A stretch of DNA of 64,000 nt from Candidatus Staskawiczbacteria bacterium (GCA_903835075.1 CAILLM010000003.1:1-64000); one strand, 5' to 3'; counted from the stretch's first letter, positions 17,282-25,489 are shown. A program made the numbers and translations. The notes: a model not told the origin generated them from the sequence alone.

Positions 17282-17587
17282 TTAAATTTCTTGTTTACAC
17301 TTTTTACAAACTCTTTTTTTAACATCTTTTTCTACTGAATATCCCACTCTTGTAGCTTTCCCACATTTTGAACAAATGATTTTTACATTAGAAATATTTA
17401 AAGCAGCTGGGATTTCAACAACTTGACCTTTTTCTCCTTCTCTTTTTGGTCTTACGTGCTTTTTCTTTAAATTAATCCCTTCAACTAAAATCTTTAAATC
17501 TTTTGGAAAAGACTTTATTATTTTACCTGTTCGGCCCTTATCTTTGCCCGCAGTTATTAAAACTAAATCTCCTTTTTTTATTTTCAT
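17282..17587 (-). CDS. rplX: Ribosomal protein uL24
   Basis: Assembly-initiating large-subunit protein with an N-terminal KOW motif (KKGDLVLITAGKDKGRTGKII). Two C-terminal CxxC pairs (ICSKCGKATRVGY and RVCKKCKQEI) form the common zinc-ribbon-like tail. 101 aa. Confidence 0.95.
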   Translation of the reverse strand: MKIKKGDLVLITAGKDKGRTGKIIKSFPKDLKILVEGINLKKKHVRPKREGEKGQVVEIPAALNISNVKIICSKCGKATRVGYSVEKDVKKRVCKKCKQEI

Positions 17588-17619
17588 GTCTTTTTTGTTA
17601 TAATTTGGAAAATTTCCGG

Positions 17620-17988
17620 CTATAGTAATTCTGATGACATCATAGCTATTGTCCCAAAACCTTTTTCTTTTAGCTCTTTGGCAATTGGCCCAAGAATTCT
17701 GGTACCTTTTGGCTCTTTTGCATCTCCTAATATTACTGCTGCATTATCGTCAAACCTGATATAAGAACCATCTGCCCTTTTAAATTCTTTTCTTTGTCGT
17801 ACGATTACTGCTTTAACTTTTTCGTGCTTTTTAACAGTTTTTCTTGGTTCTGCTTTTTTAACTGCAGCCACAACAATATCTCCCAATTGAGCATATCTTT
17901 TTCTGGTTCCTCCTGGAACATTAATAACCTGGATGATTTTAGCACCTGAGTTATCTGCTACTTTTAACATTGATCTTGGCTGTATCAT
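17620..17988 (-). CDS. rplN: Ribosomal protein uL14
   Basis: Interface protein of the 50S subunit. MIQPRSMLKVADNSGAKIIQVINVPGG, IRFDDNAAVILGDAKEPKGTRILGPIAKEL and the end MMSSELL are characteristic. 122 aa, normal length. Confidence 0.97.
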   Translation of the reverse strand: MIQPRSMLKVADNSGAKIIQVINVPGGTRKRYAQLGDIVVAAVKKAEPRKTVKKHEKVKAVIVRQRKEFKRADGSYIRFDDNAAVILGDAKEPKGTRILGPIAKELKEKGFGTIAMMSSELL

Positions 17989-17992
17989 AAAT

Positions 17993-18226
17993 TTAAATCT
18001 TTTTAATTACTACCCAATTTTTATCTTTTGAAATTGGCTTTGACTCTTCTATTACAACCTTATCCCCCATGTGATATTCCTGGTTTTGGTCATGAGCCTT
18101 ATATTTTTTGTGACTCTTGTATCTTCTTTTGTATTTTGGATGTTCTTTAATTGTTTCAACCTTAACTACAACAGTTTTCTGCATTTTATCTGAAACAACT
18201 ATTCCTTGTAATGTTTTTTTAGGCAT
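17993..18226 (-). CDS. rpsQ: Ribosomal protein uS17
   Basis: OB-fold 16S rRNA binder. TLQGIVVSDKMQKTVVVKVE, HPKYKRRYKSHKKYKAHD and GDKVVIEESKPISKDKNWVVIKKI are the family blocks. 77 aa. Its start overlaps the end of rpmC by 8 nt. Confidence 0.95.
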   Translation of the reverse strand: MPKKTLQGIVVSDKMQKTVVVKVETIKEHPKYKRRYKSHKKYKAHDQNQEYHMGDKVVIEESKPISKDKNWVVIKKI

Positions 18227-18416
18227 GTTCCTTTTCTTTTTCTTTAATTAAGGTTAATATTCTGGCCTTTTCTTTTTTAATATTATTAATTTCTTTAACA
18301 TTCTTCAACTTACCAGATGAAAATTTAAATCTAAGGTCACTAAGTTTTTTAGTCAACTCTTGGATGCTTCTCTCCAATTCTTTTTTATCTTTTTTTCTTA
18401 ATTCTAGTACTTTCAT
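18219..18416 (-). CDS. rpmC: Ribosomal protein uL29
   Basis: Small two-helix protein at the exit tunnel, 65 aa: KVLELRKKDKKELERSIQELTKKLSDLRFKFSSGKLKNVKEI. It lies between rplP and rpsQ with a 1-nt gap and an 8-nt overlap respectively. Confidence 0.95.
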   Translation of the reverse strand: MKVLELRKKDKKELERSIQELTKKLSDLRFKFSSGKLKNVKEINNIKKEKARILTLIKEKEKEHA

Positions 18417-18417
18417 G

Positions 18418-18837
18418 TTAAATTGTATCTTTTTTAATAAATTTTGTCTTAATTGGCAATTTTCTTCCAGCTCCCTCTAAGGCTTCTCTTGAAACATCTT
18501 CTTTTAATCCATCTAATTCAAATAATATTCTTCCAGGCCTTACTGCAAAAACATAATGATCAACTGCTCCCTTTCCAGATCCCATACCAACTTCTGACCC
18601 CTTGGCGGTAACAGGCTTATCTGGGAATACTCTTATCCAAAGCTTTCCTCCTTTTTTTAAATATCTTAAAATATATCTTCTTGCTGATTCTATTTGTCTT
18701 GCTGTAATCCATCTTGTATCTAAAGCTTTCAAGCCAAATTTACCGAAATTTATTTCCGTTGCTCTATTTTCAACGCCCTTTGAGGCGCCTTTGTGCCACT
18801 TTCTGTGTTTAACTTTTTTCGGCATTAATATTGACAT
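18418..18837 (-). CDS. rplP: Ribosomal protein uL16
   Basis: Organises the tRNA-binding face of the 50S subunit. MPKKVKHRKWHKG, ITARQIESARRYILRYLKKGGKLWIRVFPDKPVTAKGSEVGMGSGKGAVDHYVF are diagnostic. 139 aa. I kept the first ATG because residues 3-5 (ILM) align with the usual MLxPK start; the ATG at 18825 is an alternative. Confidence 0.95.
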   Translation of the reverse strand: MSILMPKKVKHRKWHKGASKGVENRATEINFGKFGLKALDTRWITARQIESARRYILRYLKKGGKLWIRVFPDKPVTAKGSEVGMGSGKGAVDHYVFAVRPGRILFELDGLKEDVSREALEGAGRKLPIKTKFIKKDTI

Positions 18838-18867
18838 AGTTTTGAGAATGTAATAATTTATTTTCTA

Positions 18868-19527
18868 TTATGCTTCTTCAAATTTATCTCCTTTGTATAT
18901 CCAAACTTTTATACCAATTTTTCCATATGTACACTGTGCCTCATCTTGAGCGAAATCAATATCAGCCCTAATAGTGTTTCTTGGTAATCTACCTTGGCTC
19001 AACCACTCTCTTCTGGCAATTTCAATTCCATTCAAACGTCCTGAAACTTCAATTCTTATCCCTTTGGCTTCCCTATTTGTCATAACTCTTTCAATAGACT
19101 TTTTCAAAACTCTCCTGAAAGGCATGCGCTTTTCTATTTGCTGAGCAGACATTTGGGCAACAAGTGCTGAAGAAATCCAAGGATTTTTTATTTCTCTGAT
19201 TTCTATTTTAATTTCTCTTTTTGTCTTATTTGTTAGTTTTCTTTGTATTTTGTTCTCTATTTCTTTTTTTAAAGCCTCCACTCCATTTCCGCCTCTACCA
19301 ATAATCATACCAGGACGGGCTGTTTCAATAATCACATTAAGCTTGTTTGCAGAATGTTCTATTTGTATGTTAGCCACTGAAGCCTCTATCAATTTCTTTC
19401 TTAAAAAATCTTTTATTAAAAAATCTTCTTCTAAATATTGGGGCATCTTTCTACCATAAAAACCACGGATGTTCCAATCCTCTGTCTCCTTTATCCTAAA
19501 TGATTTTGGGTGAACTTTATGTGACAT
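18868..19527 (-). CDS. rpsC: Ribosomal protein uS3
   Basis: mRNA-entry protein of the 30S head. N-terminal MSHKVHPKSFRI, KH domain with PGMIIGRGGNGVEALKKEI, and the C-terminal REWLSQGRLPRNTIRADIDFAQDEAQCTYGKIGIKVWIYKGD. 219 aa. Confidence 0.96.
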   Translation of the reverse strand: MSHKVHPKSFRIKETEDWNIRGFYGRKMPQYLEEDFLIKDFLRKKLIEASVANIQIEHSANKLNVIIETARPGMIIGRGGNGVEALKKEIENKIQRKLTNKTKREIKIEIREIKNPWISSALVAQMSAQQIEKRMPFRRVLKKSIERVMTNREAKGIRIEVSGRLNGIEIARREWLSQGRLPRNTIRADIDFAQDEAQCTYGKIGIKVWIYKGDKFEEA

Positions 19528-19528
19528 G

Positions 19529-19960
19529 TTATTTTACTTTTTTTGCTTTGGTTACTTTTTTTACTTTTTCTGTTGGTTTTTCTACTTTTATATTCTTTTT
19601 TACTTCTTCTTTCTTTACTGGGGTCGAGTTTGATTCTTTTATTATAATAGCTACATGTGCTGATCTTTTTATAATAGGATAGGCGCGTCCTCTAGACATT
19701 GGGTGCCATCTTTTCAATTTTGGACCTTCGTCAACTGTAATTTCAGAAATAAAGAAGTTTGTTTCATCTAAATGAAAATCATTTTTTATGGAAGCTATGG
19801 CTGAATTTAAAAGTTTTAACACTGGTCTAGCAGATTTGTTTGTTGTAAACAAAAGTATAGACTGAGCATCGCCCACTTTCTTTCCCCTAACCAAATCAAC
19901 AACTTGTCTAACTTTCCTAGGTGAGGTTCTTAAATTACTTAATTTAACTTTGATTTCCAT
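19529..19960 (-). CDS. rplV: Ribosomal protein uL22
   Basis: Lines the peptide exit tunnel. The core (residues 1-~108) includes NLRTSPRKVRQVVDLVRGKKVGDA and the tunnel loop GPKLKRWHPMSRGRAYPIIKRSAHVAIII. A Lys/Val/Glu-rich tail of ~30 residues follows, longer than typical. Confidence 0.95.
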   Translation of the reverse strand: MEIKVKLSNLRTSPRKVRQVVDLVRGKKVGDAQSILLFTTNKSARPVLKLLNSAIASIKNDFHLDETNFFISEITVDEGPKLKRWHPMSRGRAYPIIKRSAHVAIIIKESNSTPVKKEEVKKNIKVEKPTEKVKKVTKAKKVK

Positions 19961-19972
19961 AATTATGCTTTA

Positions 19973-20293
19973 TTACTTTTTAGCTTTAGGAGTTGCAACT
20001 ACTTTCTGTTCTTCTCCTGATTCAATGGCTTTTTGCATTTTACCTCCGTGTCTGATAAATTTTGTTGTTGGTGAAAATTCTCCTAATTTATGTCCTATCA
20101 TATCTTCGGAAACATAAACTGCAACAAATTCCTTCCCATTATGCACTCCAAATGTATGTCCCATCATTTCCGGTGATATTGTAGAATGCCTTGCCCAGGT
20201 TTTAATAATCTTTTTTTCGTCTTTTCTAAGACTTAGAACCTTTTCAAGTAATTTTGGGTCAATATATGGGCCCTTTTTTAAACTTCTTGACAT
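19973..20293 (-). CDS. rpsS: Ribosomal protein uS19
   Basis: 30S head protein. SRSLKKGPYIDPKLLEKV, HTFGVHNGKEFVAVYVSEDMIGHKLGEFSPT are diagnostic. 106 aa with a short basic C-terminal extension. Confidence 0.96.
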   Translation of the reverse strand: MSRSLKKGPYIDPKLLEKVLSLRKDEKKIIKTWARHSTISPEMMGHTFGVHNGKEFVAVYVSEDMIGHKLGEFSPTTKFIRHGGKMQKAIESGEEQKVVATPKAKK

Positions 20294-20327
20294 AGTGATT
20301 AATTTATCTTTCTTTTGCTAATGATTA

Positions 20328-21155
20328 TTATTTCTTTCTTCTGCTCACAATTAACTTACTTGACCATTTCTTTTTATTTCTTGTCCTAACTCCTAAAGCA
20401 TGCTTACCTTGTGGAGTTTTTGGATATTTTAGACCAATTGGCTGTCTTCCTTCTCCTCCTCCATGTGGATGATCTACCGGGTTCATGGCAGAACCTCTAA
20501 CATGTGGCCTTCTTCCTTTTAATCTTGATTTACCGGCTTTTCCTACTCTATAAAATCTATTTTCTGGATTTGATACCATTCCAATTGAAGCGAAACATTC
20601 TCCTTTAAACTTTCTTACTTCTGAAGATGGCATTTTTAAGTTAACATAGTCTCCATCGTGAGCCAATACTTGGGCCGAAGAACCTGCTGACCTTACAACC
20701 TTTCCACCTTTTCCTGACTCCATTTCAACATTATAAACTGCTGTTCCAACCGGCACATTTTTCAATTTAATTCTATTTCCAACTGTTAGCGGCGCGTTTT
20801 CTGAGAAAATTACGTCATCTCCAACTTTTAAATTTTGCGGAGCTATGACATATTGTATTTTATCGTCACTATATTTTATTAAAGCAATAAAAGCTGTTCT
20901 GTTTGGATCATATTCCAAAGCAATAACCTTTGCAGGAATATCCATTCTTGTTTGAGCAAATTCAATAACTCTATATAATCTTTTAACTCCACCACCTTTA
21001 TGCCTGACCGTTATTCTTCCTGTTGTATTGGATCTTCCTACGTTTCTTTTAACGTATTTTATAAGACTCTTCTCTGGCCCCTTTTTGGTAAGCTGTGAGA
21101 AGTCTATTCCTGTCATTCCTCTTCTGGCTGGTGATGTTGGCTTATAATGTTTCAT
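20328..21155 (-). CDS. rplB: Ribosomal protein uL2
   Basis: Required for peptidyl transfer and subunit association. KHYKPTSPARRGMTGIDFSQL opens the protein. The catalytic-site segment VRGSAMNPVDHPHGGGEGR is intact. 275 aa, normal. Confidence 0.97.
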   Translation of the reverse strand: MKHYKPTSPARRGMTGIDFSQLTKKGPEKSLIKYVKRNVGRSNTTGRITVRHKGGGVKRLYRVIEFAQTRMDIPAKVIALEYDPNRTAFIALIKYSDDKIQYVIAPQNLKVGDDVIFSENAPLTVGNRIKLKNVPVGTAVYNVEMESGKGGKVVRSAGSSAQVLAHDGDYVNLKMPSSEVRKFKGECFASIGMVSNPENRFYRVGKAGKSRLKGRRPHVRGSAMNPVDHPHGGGEGRQPIGLKYPKTPQGKHALGVRTRNKKKWSSKLIVSRRKK

Positions 21156-21156
21156 A

Positions 21157-21591
21157 TTATAAAATCTCTATTTTTTGACCTTCTTTTATTTTTACTACTG
21201 CTTTTTTAAAAGATTTTCTAAAACCTTCTGTTTTTCCTAATCTTCTTTTCTTTGCTGGAATTTTTATTATATTAACTGATAAAACGTTTACTCCATAAAT
21301 TCCTTCCACTGCATCTTTAATTTCATGTTTGTTATAATTTGGAGCAACTTCAAATGTGTATTGGTCTTTTTCAGCTAAATATGATGCTTTTTCTGATATA
21401 TGTGGTTGTTTTACAGCTTCATATGAGAATTTTCCATTTTTAGCAACTGTTTTAGCTGGCTTTACTGCTGAGACTGTTTTTTCTTCTTTATTATCTTCTT
21501 TTGCAACTAAAGGTTTCTTAACCGATTTTTTAACGGGTTTTTTAGCCTTTGCAGCGTCTTCTTTATTTTTTAAAAAGTCTAATATTGCCAT
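21157..21591 (-). CDS. rplW: Ribosomal protein uL23
   Basis: Docking site for trigger factor and SRP at the tunnel exit. The core starts near residue 59 (VKQPHISEKASYLAEKDQYTFEVAPNYNKHEIKDAVEGIYGVNVLSV). The first ~55 residues are a Lys/Ala/Val-rich extension, so 144 aa instead of ~95. Confidence 0.94.
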   Translation of the reverse strand: MAILDFLKNKEDAAKAKKPVKKSVKKPLVAKEDNKEEKTVSAVKPAKTVAKNGKFSYEAVKQPHISEKASYLAEKDQYTFEVAPNYNKHEIKDAVEGIYGVNVLSVNIIKIPAKKRRLGKTEGFRKSFKKAVVKIKEGQKIEIL

Positions 21592-21595
21592 AATT

Positions 21596-22225
21596 CTATT
21601 TAGTGAATGTATTTTCTATTGTCTTAATGCTTTCCTTTGTCAACAATAAATACTTTGAAGTTAATAATTGCAAAACATTGATATTTCTTGCGTCTTCTAC
21701 GTAAGTTTTCTTTATGTTCCTTGTGGCCATAAAAATCTTTTTATCGTAATTTGGCAATGCAACTAATGTTCCTGCATTTTTACATGGCAATTTCATTAAT
21801 GAGTTAGCCATTTCTTTTGTCTTTCCTTTTTCAAGCTTAATTTCGTCTAAAATTACCAAACATTTATTTCTTGCTTTCTCAGACAAAACCATAAACAAAG
21901 CTTTTCTTCTCATTTTTATAGGAATATCTTTAGCAAAAATTCTATCTGTGCGGGGACCATGTGTAATTCCTCCACCTTTCCATATTGGGGAGCGGCTTGA
22001 ACCGTGTCTGGCGCGTCCTGTGGACTTTTGTTTCCATGGCTTCTTTCCACCTCCTCTAACTTCTCCTCTTGTTTTTGTGTGTGCTGAAATCTGCCTTTTG
22101 TTTGCAGACAAGGAAACTGACACTTGGTGCACTAAATCAGCGTTAAACTTTACATCAAAAATTTCTTTTGGTAAAGTAGCGCTTCCTGTGACTTCTCCGT
22201 TTTGATTGTAGATGTCTGTCTTCAT
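21596..22225 (-). CDS. rplD: Ribosomal protein uL4
   Basis: Tunnel-constriction protein and, in enterobacteria, an autoregulator of the S10 operon. Core motifs: TRGEVRGGGKKPWKQKSTGRARHGSSRSPIWKGGGITHGP. I start at 22225 (MKTDIYNQNGEVTG). The longer reading frame from 22282 would overlap rplC by 47 nt and does not match the family N-terminus. Confidence 0.94.
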   Translation of the reverse strand: MKTDIYNQNGEVTGSATLPKEIFDVKFNADLVHQVSVSLSANKRQISAHTKTRGEVRGGGKKPWKQKSTGRARHGSSRSPIWKGGGITHGPRTDRIFAKDIPIKMRRKALFMVLSEKARNKCLVILDEIKLEKGKTKEMANSLMKLPCKNAGTLVALPNYDKKIFMATRNIKKTYVEDARNINVLQLLTSKYLLLTKESIKTIENTFTK

Positions 22226-22235
22226 GGTTTTAAAA

Positions 22236-22832
22236 TTAACCTCTAATTTCCAATAGCGTGCTTTTTGTTCCTGGAACTGCACCCTTGATTACTAATAAAT
22301 TATTTTCTGGGTCAACTTTCATTATTTTTAATCCTTTAACCGAAATTCTTTCAGAACCCATTCTACCTGGCATTTTTCTTCCTTTTATAACGTGTTGAGG
22401 GAACCTTGATCCTGTTGAACCAATTTCTCTTTCTTCGTGTTTTACACCGTGAGTGGCGTTTCTTCCATGCATACCGTGTCTTTTAACTCCTCCTTGGAAT
22501 CCCTTTCCTTTTGATATTCCGGAAACTTTAACAATATCTCCTTCTTGGAAACTTGAAACTGTTATTTCATCGCCAACATTTAAATCATTTATGGCTTCTC
22601 CTCTGTATTCTTTAATGTGTCTGTATTCCTTACCTTTCATGGATTTGCCTATTTTGCTCTTTTTCTCAATTTTTTTAAAACCTATTTGTAGGGCTTCATA
22701 TCCTTCTTTTTCAATATTTTTCTTTTGTAAAACAGAGCAAGGCCCAACCACAACCAAAGTAACTGGCGTCATTTTGCCGTTTTTATCAAACATTTGAGTC
22801 ATTCCAATTTTATTTCCTAGTATAAATTTCAT
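22236..22832 (-). CDS. rplC: Ribosomal protein uL3
   Basis: Initiates 50S assembly. KFILGNKIGMTQMFD opens the protein. GKGFQGGVKRHGMHGRNATHG and PGRMGSERISVKGLKI are family blocks. 198 aa. A hairpin-rich leader of ~146 nt separates it from rpsJ. Confidence 0.96.
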   Translation of the reverse strand: MKFILGNKIGMTQMFDKNGKMTPVTLVVVGPCSVLQKKNIEKEGYEALQIGFKKIEKKSKIGKSMKGKEYRHIKEYRGEAINDLNVGDEITVSSFQEGDIVKVSGISKGKGFQGGVKRHGMHGRNATHGVKHEEREIGSTGSRFPQHVIKGRKMPGRMGSERISVKGLKIMKVDPENNLLVIKGAVPGTKSTLLEIRG

Positions 22833-22844
22833 TTTTTTTCTTAT

Positions 22845-22955
22845 TAACTAAAAATGGGCTATGCCCATTTTTTCCACCACTTGGCGGACTGGCAATGTTG
22901 TTAGCTCGACTCCGCAGAGCGGAATCGGCAAGTTAACTATCGCGAATTAACTGAT
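22845..22955 (-). promoter_or_regulatory. Hairpin-rich leader/attenuator between rpsJ and rplC
   Basis: In the sense direction three hairpins follow one another. They are GATTCCGC-TCT-GCGGAGTC, CCGCC-AAGT-GGTGG followed by six A, and AAAATGGGC-ATA-GCCCATTTTT (22850-22872), which looks like an intrinsic terminator. It splits tuf-rpsJ from the rest of the S10 operon, so readthrough may be controlled here. Some of the GC-rich parts may instead be degenerate palindromic repeat. Confidence 0.5.
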
Positions 22956-22978
22956 TTATGTTGTAATTAAGTATGTTA

Positions 22979-23395
22979 CTAAATTTTTATCGTAATGTCA
23001 ACACCAGATGGCAAATTTAAATCTCTTAGTGATTCTATAATTTCTGCATTTGGATTTAAAATGTCAATAATTCTTTTATGAACTCTCATTTCAAATTGCT
23101 CTCTTGCATTTTTGTGTACAAAAGAAGATCTGTTCACGGTGTATTTAAGAATTTCTGTTGGAAGTGGTACTGGCCCTGAAACTTCAGCTCCAAATCTGTT
23201 GGCAATATCAATTATCTGCTTGGCAGAATTATCAATAATTTTATGATCATAAGCTTTCAATTTTATGCGAAGCTTAAGACCTGCTATTTCAACAGCCTTA
23301 GGATTTACTTTTGCCTCGTCTTTTCTTGCTTTTCCGCCCAAGGCGGATCCGCCTAGGGCGGACTTTTTTACGATGGTTTTTTTAGTAGCTGGCAT
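22979..23395 (-). CDS. rpsJ: Ribosomal protein uS10
   Basis: 30S head protein and NusG/NusE transcription partner. The core begins near residue 41 (LKLRIKLKAYDHKIIDNSAKQIID) with SGPVPLPTEILKYTVNRSSFVHKNAREQFEMR. The 138-aa product has a ~38-residue N-terminal extension. Its SALGGSALGGK segment is encoded by a near-perfect 30-bp palindrome (23333-23362). It starts 1 nt after the tuf stop. Confidence 0.94.
   Translation of the reverse strand: MPATKKTIVKKSALGGSALGGKARKDEAKVNPKAVEIAGLKLRIKLKAYDHKIIDNSAKQIIDIANRFGAEVSGPVPLPTEILKYTVNRSSFVHKNAREQFEMRVHKRIIDILNPNAEIIESLRDLNLPSGVDITIKI
23333..23362. repeat. 30-bp palindrome inside rpsJ
   Basis: Arms TCCGCCCaAGGCGGA and its complement, centred on GGATCC, with a single mismatch. 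It encodes the SALGGSALGGK part of the uS10 extension. Similar GC-rich palindromes occur in other genes of this AT-rich window. Confidence 0.8.
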
Positions 23396-23396
23396 T

Positions 23397-24593
23397 TTAT
23401 TTTACAATTTTGGTTACTACTCCTGCTCCGACTGTTTTTCCGCCTTCTCTAATGGCAAATTTGCTCTTTTCTTCCAAAGCAACAGGTACAATTAATTTAA
23501 CTGTTAATTGAGCTGTATCTCCAGGCATAACCATTTCTGTTCCTGCTGGCAATGTTACGTCTCCTGTAATATCAGATGTTCTGATGTAAAGTTGTGGTTT
23601 GTATCCTGAGAAAAATGGAGTATGTCTTCCACCTTCATCTTTGGACAAAACATAAACTTCTGCTTCAAATTCTGTGTGAGGAGTAATAGAACCTGGTTTG
23701 CAAAGAACTTGTCCTCTTTCAATGTCTTCTTTTTTCAAGCCTCTTAACAAAATTCCAACGTTATCTCCCGCTCTTCCTTCGTCTAAGCTCTTTTGAAACA
23801 TTTCAACAGATACAACAACTGCTTTTTGGGTTGGTCTTAATCCTACAATTTCAATTTCTTCGTTTGGATGGATTACTCCTCTTTCAATTCTTCCTGTTGC
23901 AACTGTTCCTCTTCCTTCAATTGAAAATACGTCTTCAATGGCCATTGAGAATGGTTTGTCCAATTCTCTGGCTGGTTCAGGAATGTAGTTATCACAAGCA
24001 TCTAACAATTCAACAATTGGCTTGACTGCTTCGTCATCAACTGAAGTTGCGGCCAAAGCTTTTGTAGCAGAACCTCTTATAATTGGAGTTTCATCTCCTG
24101 GGTAGCCATTTTTCTTTAATAATTCTCTGATTTCTGATTCAACCAAATCCAAAATTTCAGGATCATCAACCATATCGCATTTATTCATGAAAACAAGCAA
24201 TGATGGCAAACCAACTTGTCTGGCCAACAAAATGTGTTCTTTTGTTTGTGGCATTGGTCCGTCTGGTGCAGATACTAAAAGAATACCTCCATCCATTTGA
24301 GCGGCTCCTGTAATCATGTTTTTGATGTAGTCGGCGTGACCTGGGCAGTCAATTAAAGCATAGTGTCTTTTTGGTGTTTCACATTCCAAGTGAGTAATAG
24401 AAATGGTAACTCCTCTGGATTTTTCTTCTGGGGAAGCATCAATTTGATCAACGTCTCTGTCGGAAGACTTAAAACCGCGCAATTTTGAAACTTTCATAAT
24501 TGCAGCTGACAATGTGGTTTTTCCGTGATCAACGTGACCAATTGTACCAATGTTTACGTGAGGTTTAGACCTCTCAAATTTTTCTGTTGCCAT
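23397..24593 (-). CDS. tuf: Elongation factor Tu
   Basis: GTPase delivering aminoacyl-tRNA. G motifs are GHVDHGKTT, DCPGHADYIKNM and MNKCDMVDD. Domain 2 and 3 signatures are GRGTVATGRIERG and the end EGGKTVGAGVVTKIVK. 398 aa. It is the first gene of a long ribosomal operon and has a clear promoter upstream. Confidence 0.97.
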   Translation of the reverse strand: MATEKFERSKPHVNIGTIGHVDHGKTTLSAAIMKVSKLRGFKSSDRDVDQIDASPEEKSRGVTISITHLECETPKRHYALIDCPGHADYIKNMITGAAQMDGGILLVSAPDGPMPQTKEHILLARQVGLPSLLVFMNKCDMVDDPEILDLVESEIRELLKKNGYPGDETPIIRGSATKALAATSVDDEAVKPIVELLDACDNYIPEPARELDKPFSMAIEDVFSIEGRGTVATGRIERGVIHPNEEIEIVGLRPTQKAVVVSVEMFQKSLDEGRAGDNVGILLRGLKKEDIERGQVLCKPGSITPHTEFEAEVYVLSKDEGGRHTPFFSGYKPQLYIRTSDITGDVTLPAGTEMVMPGDTAQLTVKLIVPVALEEKSKFAIREGGKTVGAGVVTKIVK

Positions 24594-24672
24594 TTTTACT
24601 TTTTTTCTGTCGCCATAGACCTGGCAACAGATATTATTATTTTTTTATTATTTATTTTTTTAACGTATTATA

Positions 24673-24701
24673 ATCTTATTATATTATTTTAAATAAGTCA
24701 A
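24673..24701 (-). promoter_or_regulatory. Promoter of tuf and the S10/spc operon
   Basis: TTGACT, 17-nt spacer, TAAGAT on the minus strand, with a further TATAAT close by. The leader to tuf is about 70 nt and AT-rich. Confidence 0.65.
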
Positions 24702-24717
24702 CACCCTTATGCAAACA

Positions 24718-24745
24718 TTGACTTCATTATCAAATTGATTATACT
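24718..24745 (+). promoter_or_regulatory. Promoter of the plus-strand mini-gene cassette
   Basis: TTGACT, 16-nt spacer, TATACT. It diverges from the tuf promoter 16 nt away and points at the three coupled small genes. The predicted transcript starts near 24752. Confidence 0.65.
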
Positions 24746-24792
24746 TTATCTAACGCTGTTTGACAATCTCTAACCATAAACCAGCAATCGCC

Positions 24793-25059
24793 ATGAAAGA
24801 ATACCAAAGAATATCTGCACCGAACGAGAACGCGCTCAACGAGAAACTCGCCATAATGGTTAAGAATGGATGGCAACTATGCCCCGGATGCTATCAATCT
24901 GTCTCATTTAAGATCTACGAGCCATCGCAGGGTAAAAATGTAATAGCGCATTCTCTCTCCGTAATAATGGAGCGGGAAATCCCTGAAAAAAAGATTATCA
25001 AAGCGAAACAACCGACAAAAATTACTACAAAGCAAACCACGAAAGGAAAACGGAAATGA
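24793..25059 (+). CDS. Small DUF4177-like protein, tandem copy 1
   Basis: 88 aa from ATG 24793; a TTG at 24760 would add 11 residues but lies almost at the predicted transcription start. Residues ~1-55 (NALNEKLAIMVKNGWQLCPGCYQSVSF) resemble DUF4177-type small beta proteins. A REIPE motif and a basic tail (KQPTKITTKQTTKGKRK) follow. The stop overlaps the next start as ATGA. The last ~55 nt are repeated at the end of copy 2. Base composition is richer in GC than its neighbours. Confidence 0.6.
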   Translation: MKEYQRISAPNENALNEKLAIMVKNGWQLCPGCYQSVSFKIYEPSQGKNVIAHSLSVIMEREIPEKKIIKAKQPTKITTKQTTKGKRK

Positions 25060-25208
25060 AACATTTTGAATGGGCAACCGATGAATGGGGCCAAACAATA
25101 TGCTTAGAACGGGAAATTCCTGAACCGCCATTAGCTCAACGAGCCGTCAAACCCAAACAACCGGCAAAAATTACTACAAAGAAAACTACGAAAAAAAGTC
25201 GGAAATGA
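25056..25208 (+). CDS. Small protein, tandem copy 2 (truncated)
   Basis: 50 aa, starting MKHFEWATDEWGQTICLERE. It retains only the second half of the copy-1 layout: the EREIPEP motif and a basic tail (KQPAKITTKKTTKKSRK) nearly identical to copy 1. It is joined to both neighbours by ATGA start/stop overlaps. Probably a shortened duplicate. Function unknown. Confidence 0.55.
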   Translation: MKHFEWATDEWGQTICLEREIPEPPLAQRAVKPKQPAKITTKKTTKKSRK

Positions 25209-25429
25209 AACGATTCGAAAATGAATGGACGGGCGCGCAAGGTCTCAATGAATTACAGACTATGTGCGATAGGCTAGGGAAGGAAGGCTGGCAAGTTACG
25301 GCTGTATTTGTTAAGACCCTCGGCGAACATGAGTCCGAATGGGGTGCATGGCTCACACGGGAAATTACCGAACCAACGCCCGCTGAGTTACCTACCACTC
25401 CTCCGCCTGCTGGCTATACGGCTGGGTAA
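25205..25429 (+). CDS. Small DUF4177-like protein, tandem copy 3
   Basis: 74 aa: GLNELQTMCDRLGKEGWQVTAVFVKTLGEHESEWGAWL is close to the EGW-containing pattern of DUF4177 proteins. It is followed by REITEP and a Pro/Thr-rich tail in place of the basic tail of copies 1-2. Last gene of the cassette, before a terminator. Confidence 0.6.
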   Translation: MKRFENEWTGAQGLNELQTMCDRLGKEGWQVTAVFVKTLGEHESEWGAWLTREITEPTPAELPTTPPPAGYTAG

Positions 25430-25446
25430 GATTTTCAAGTCGCAAT

Positions 25447-25489
25447 GCGCCAAAATTCTGAAATTTCAGAACGAGGCGCTCTTTTTTTT
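25447..25489 (+). terminator. Terminator of the mini-gene cassette
   Basis: Stem GCGCC/GGCGC enclosing the palindrome TTCTGAAATTTCAGAA, followed by CT then eight T. Confidence 0.8.

Noticed and set aside
22225..22282. Longer rplD start
   Set aside because: It would overlap rplC and adds residues not found in uL4.
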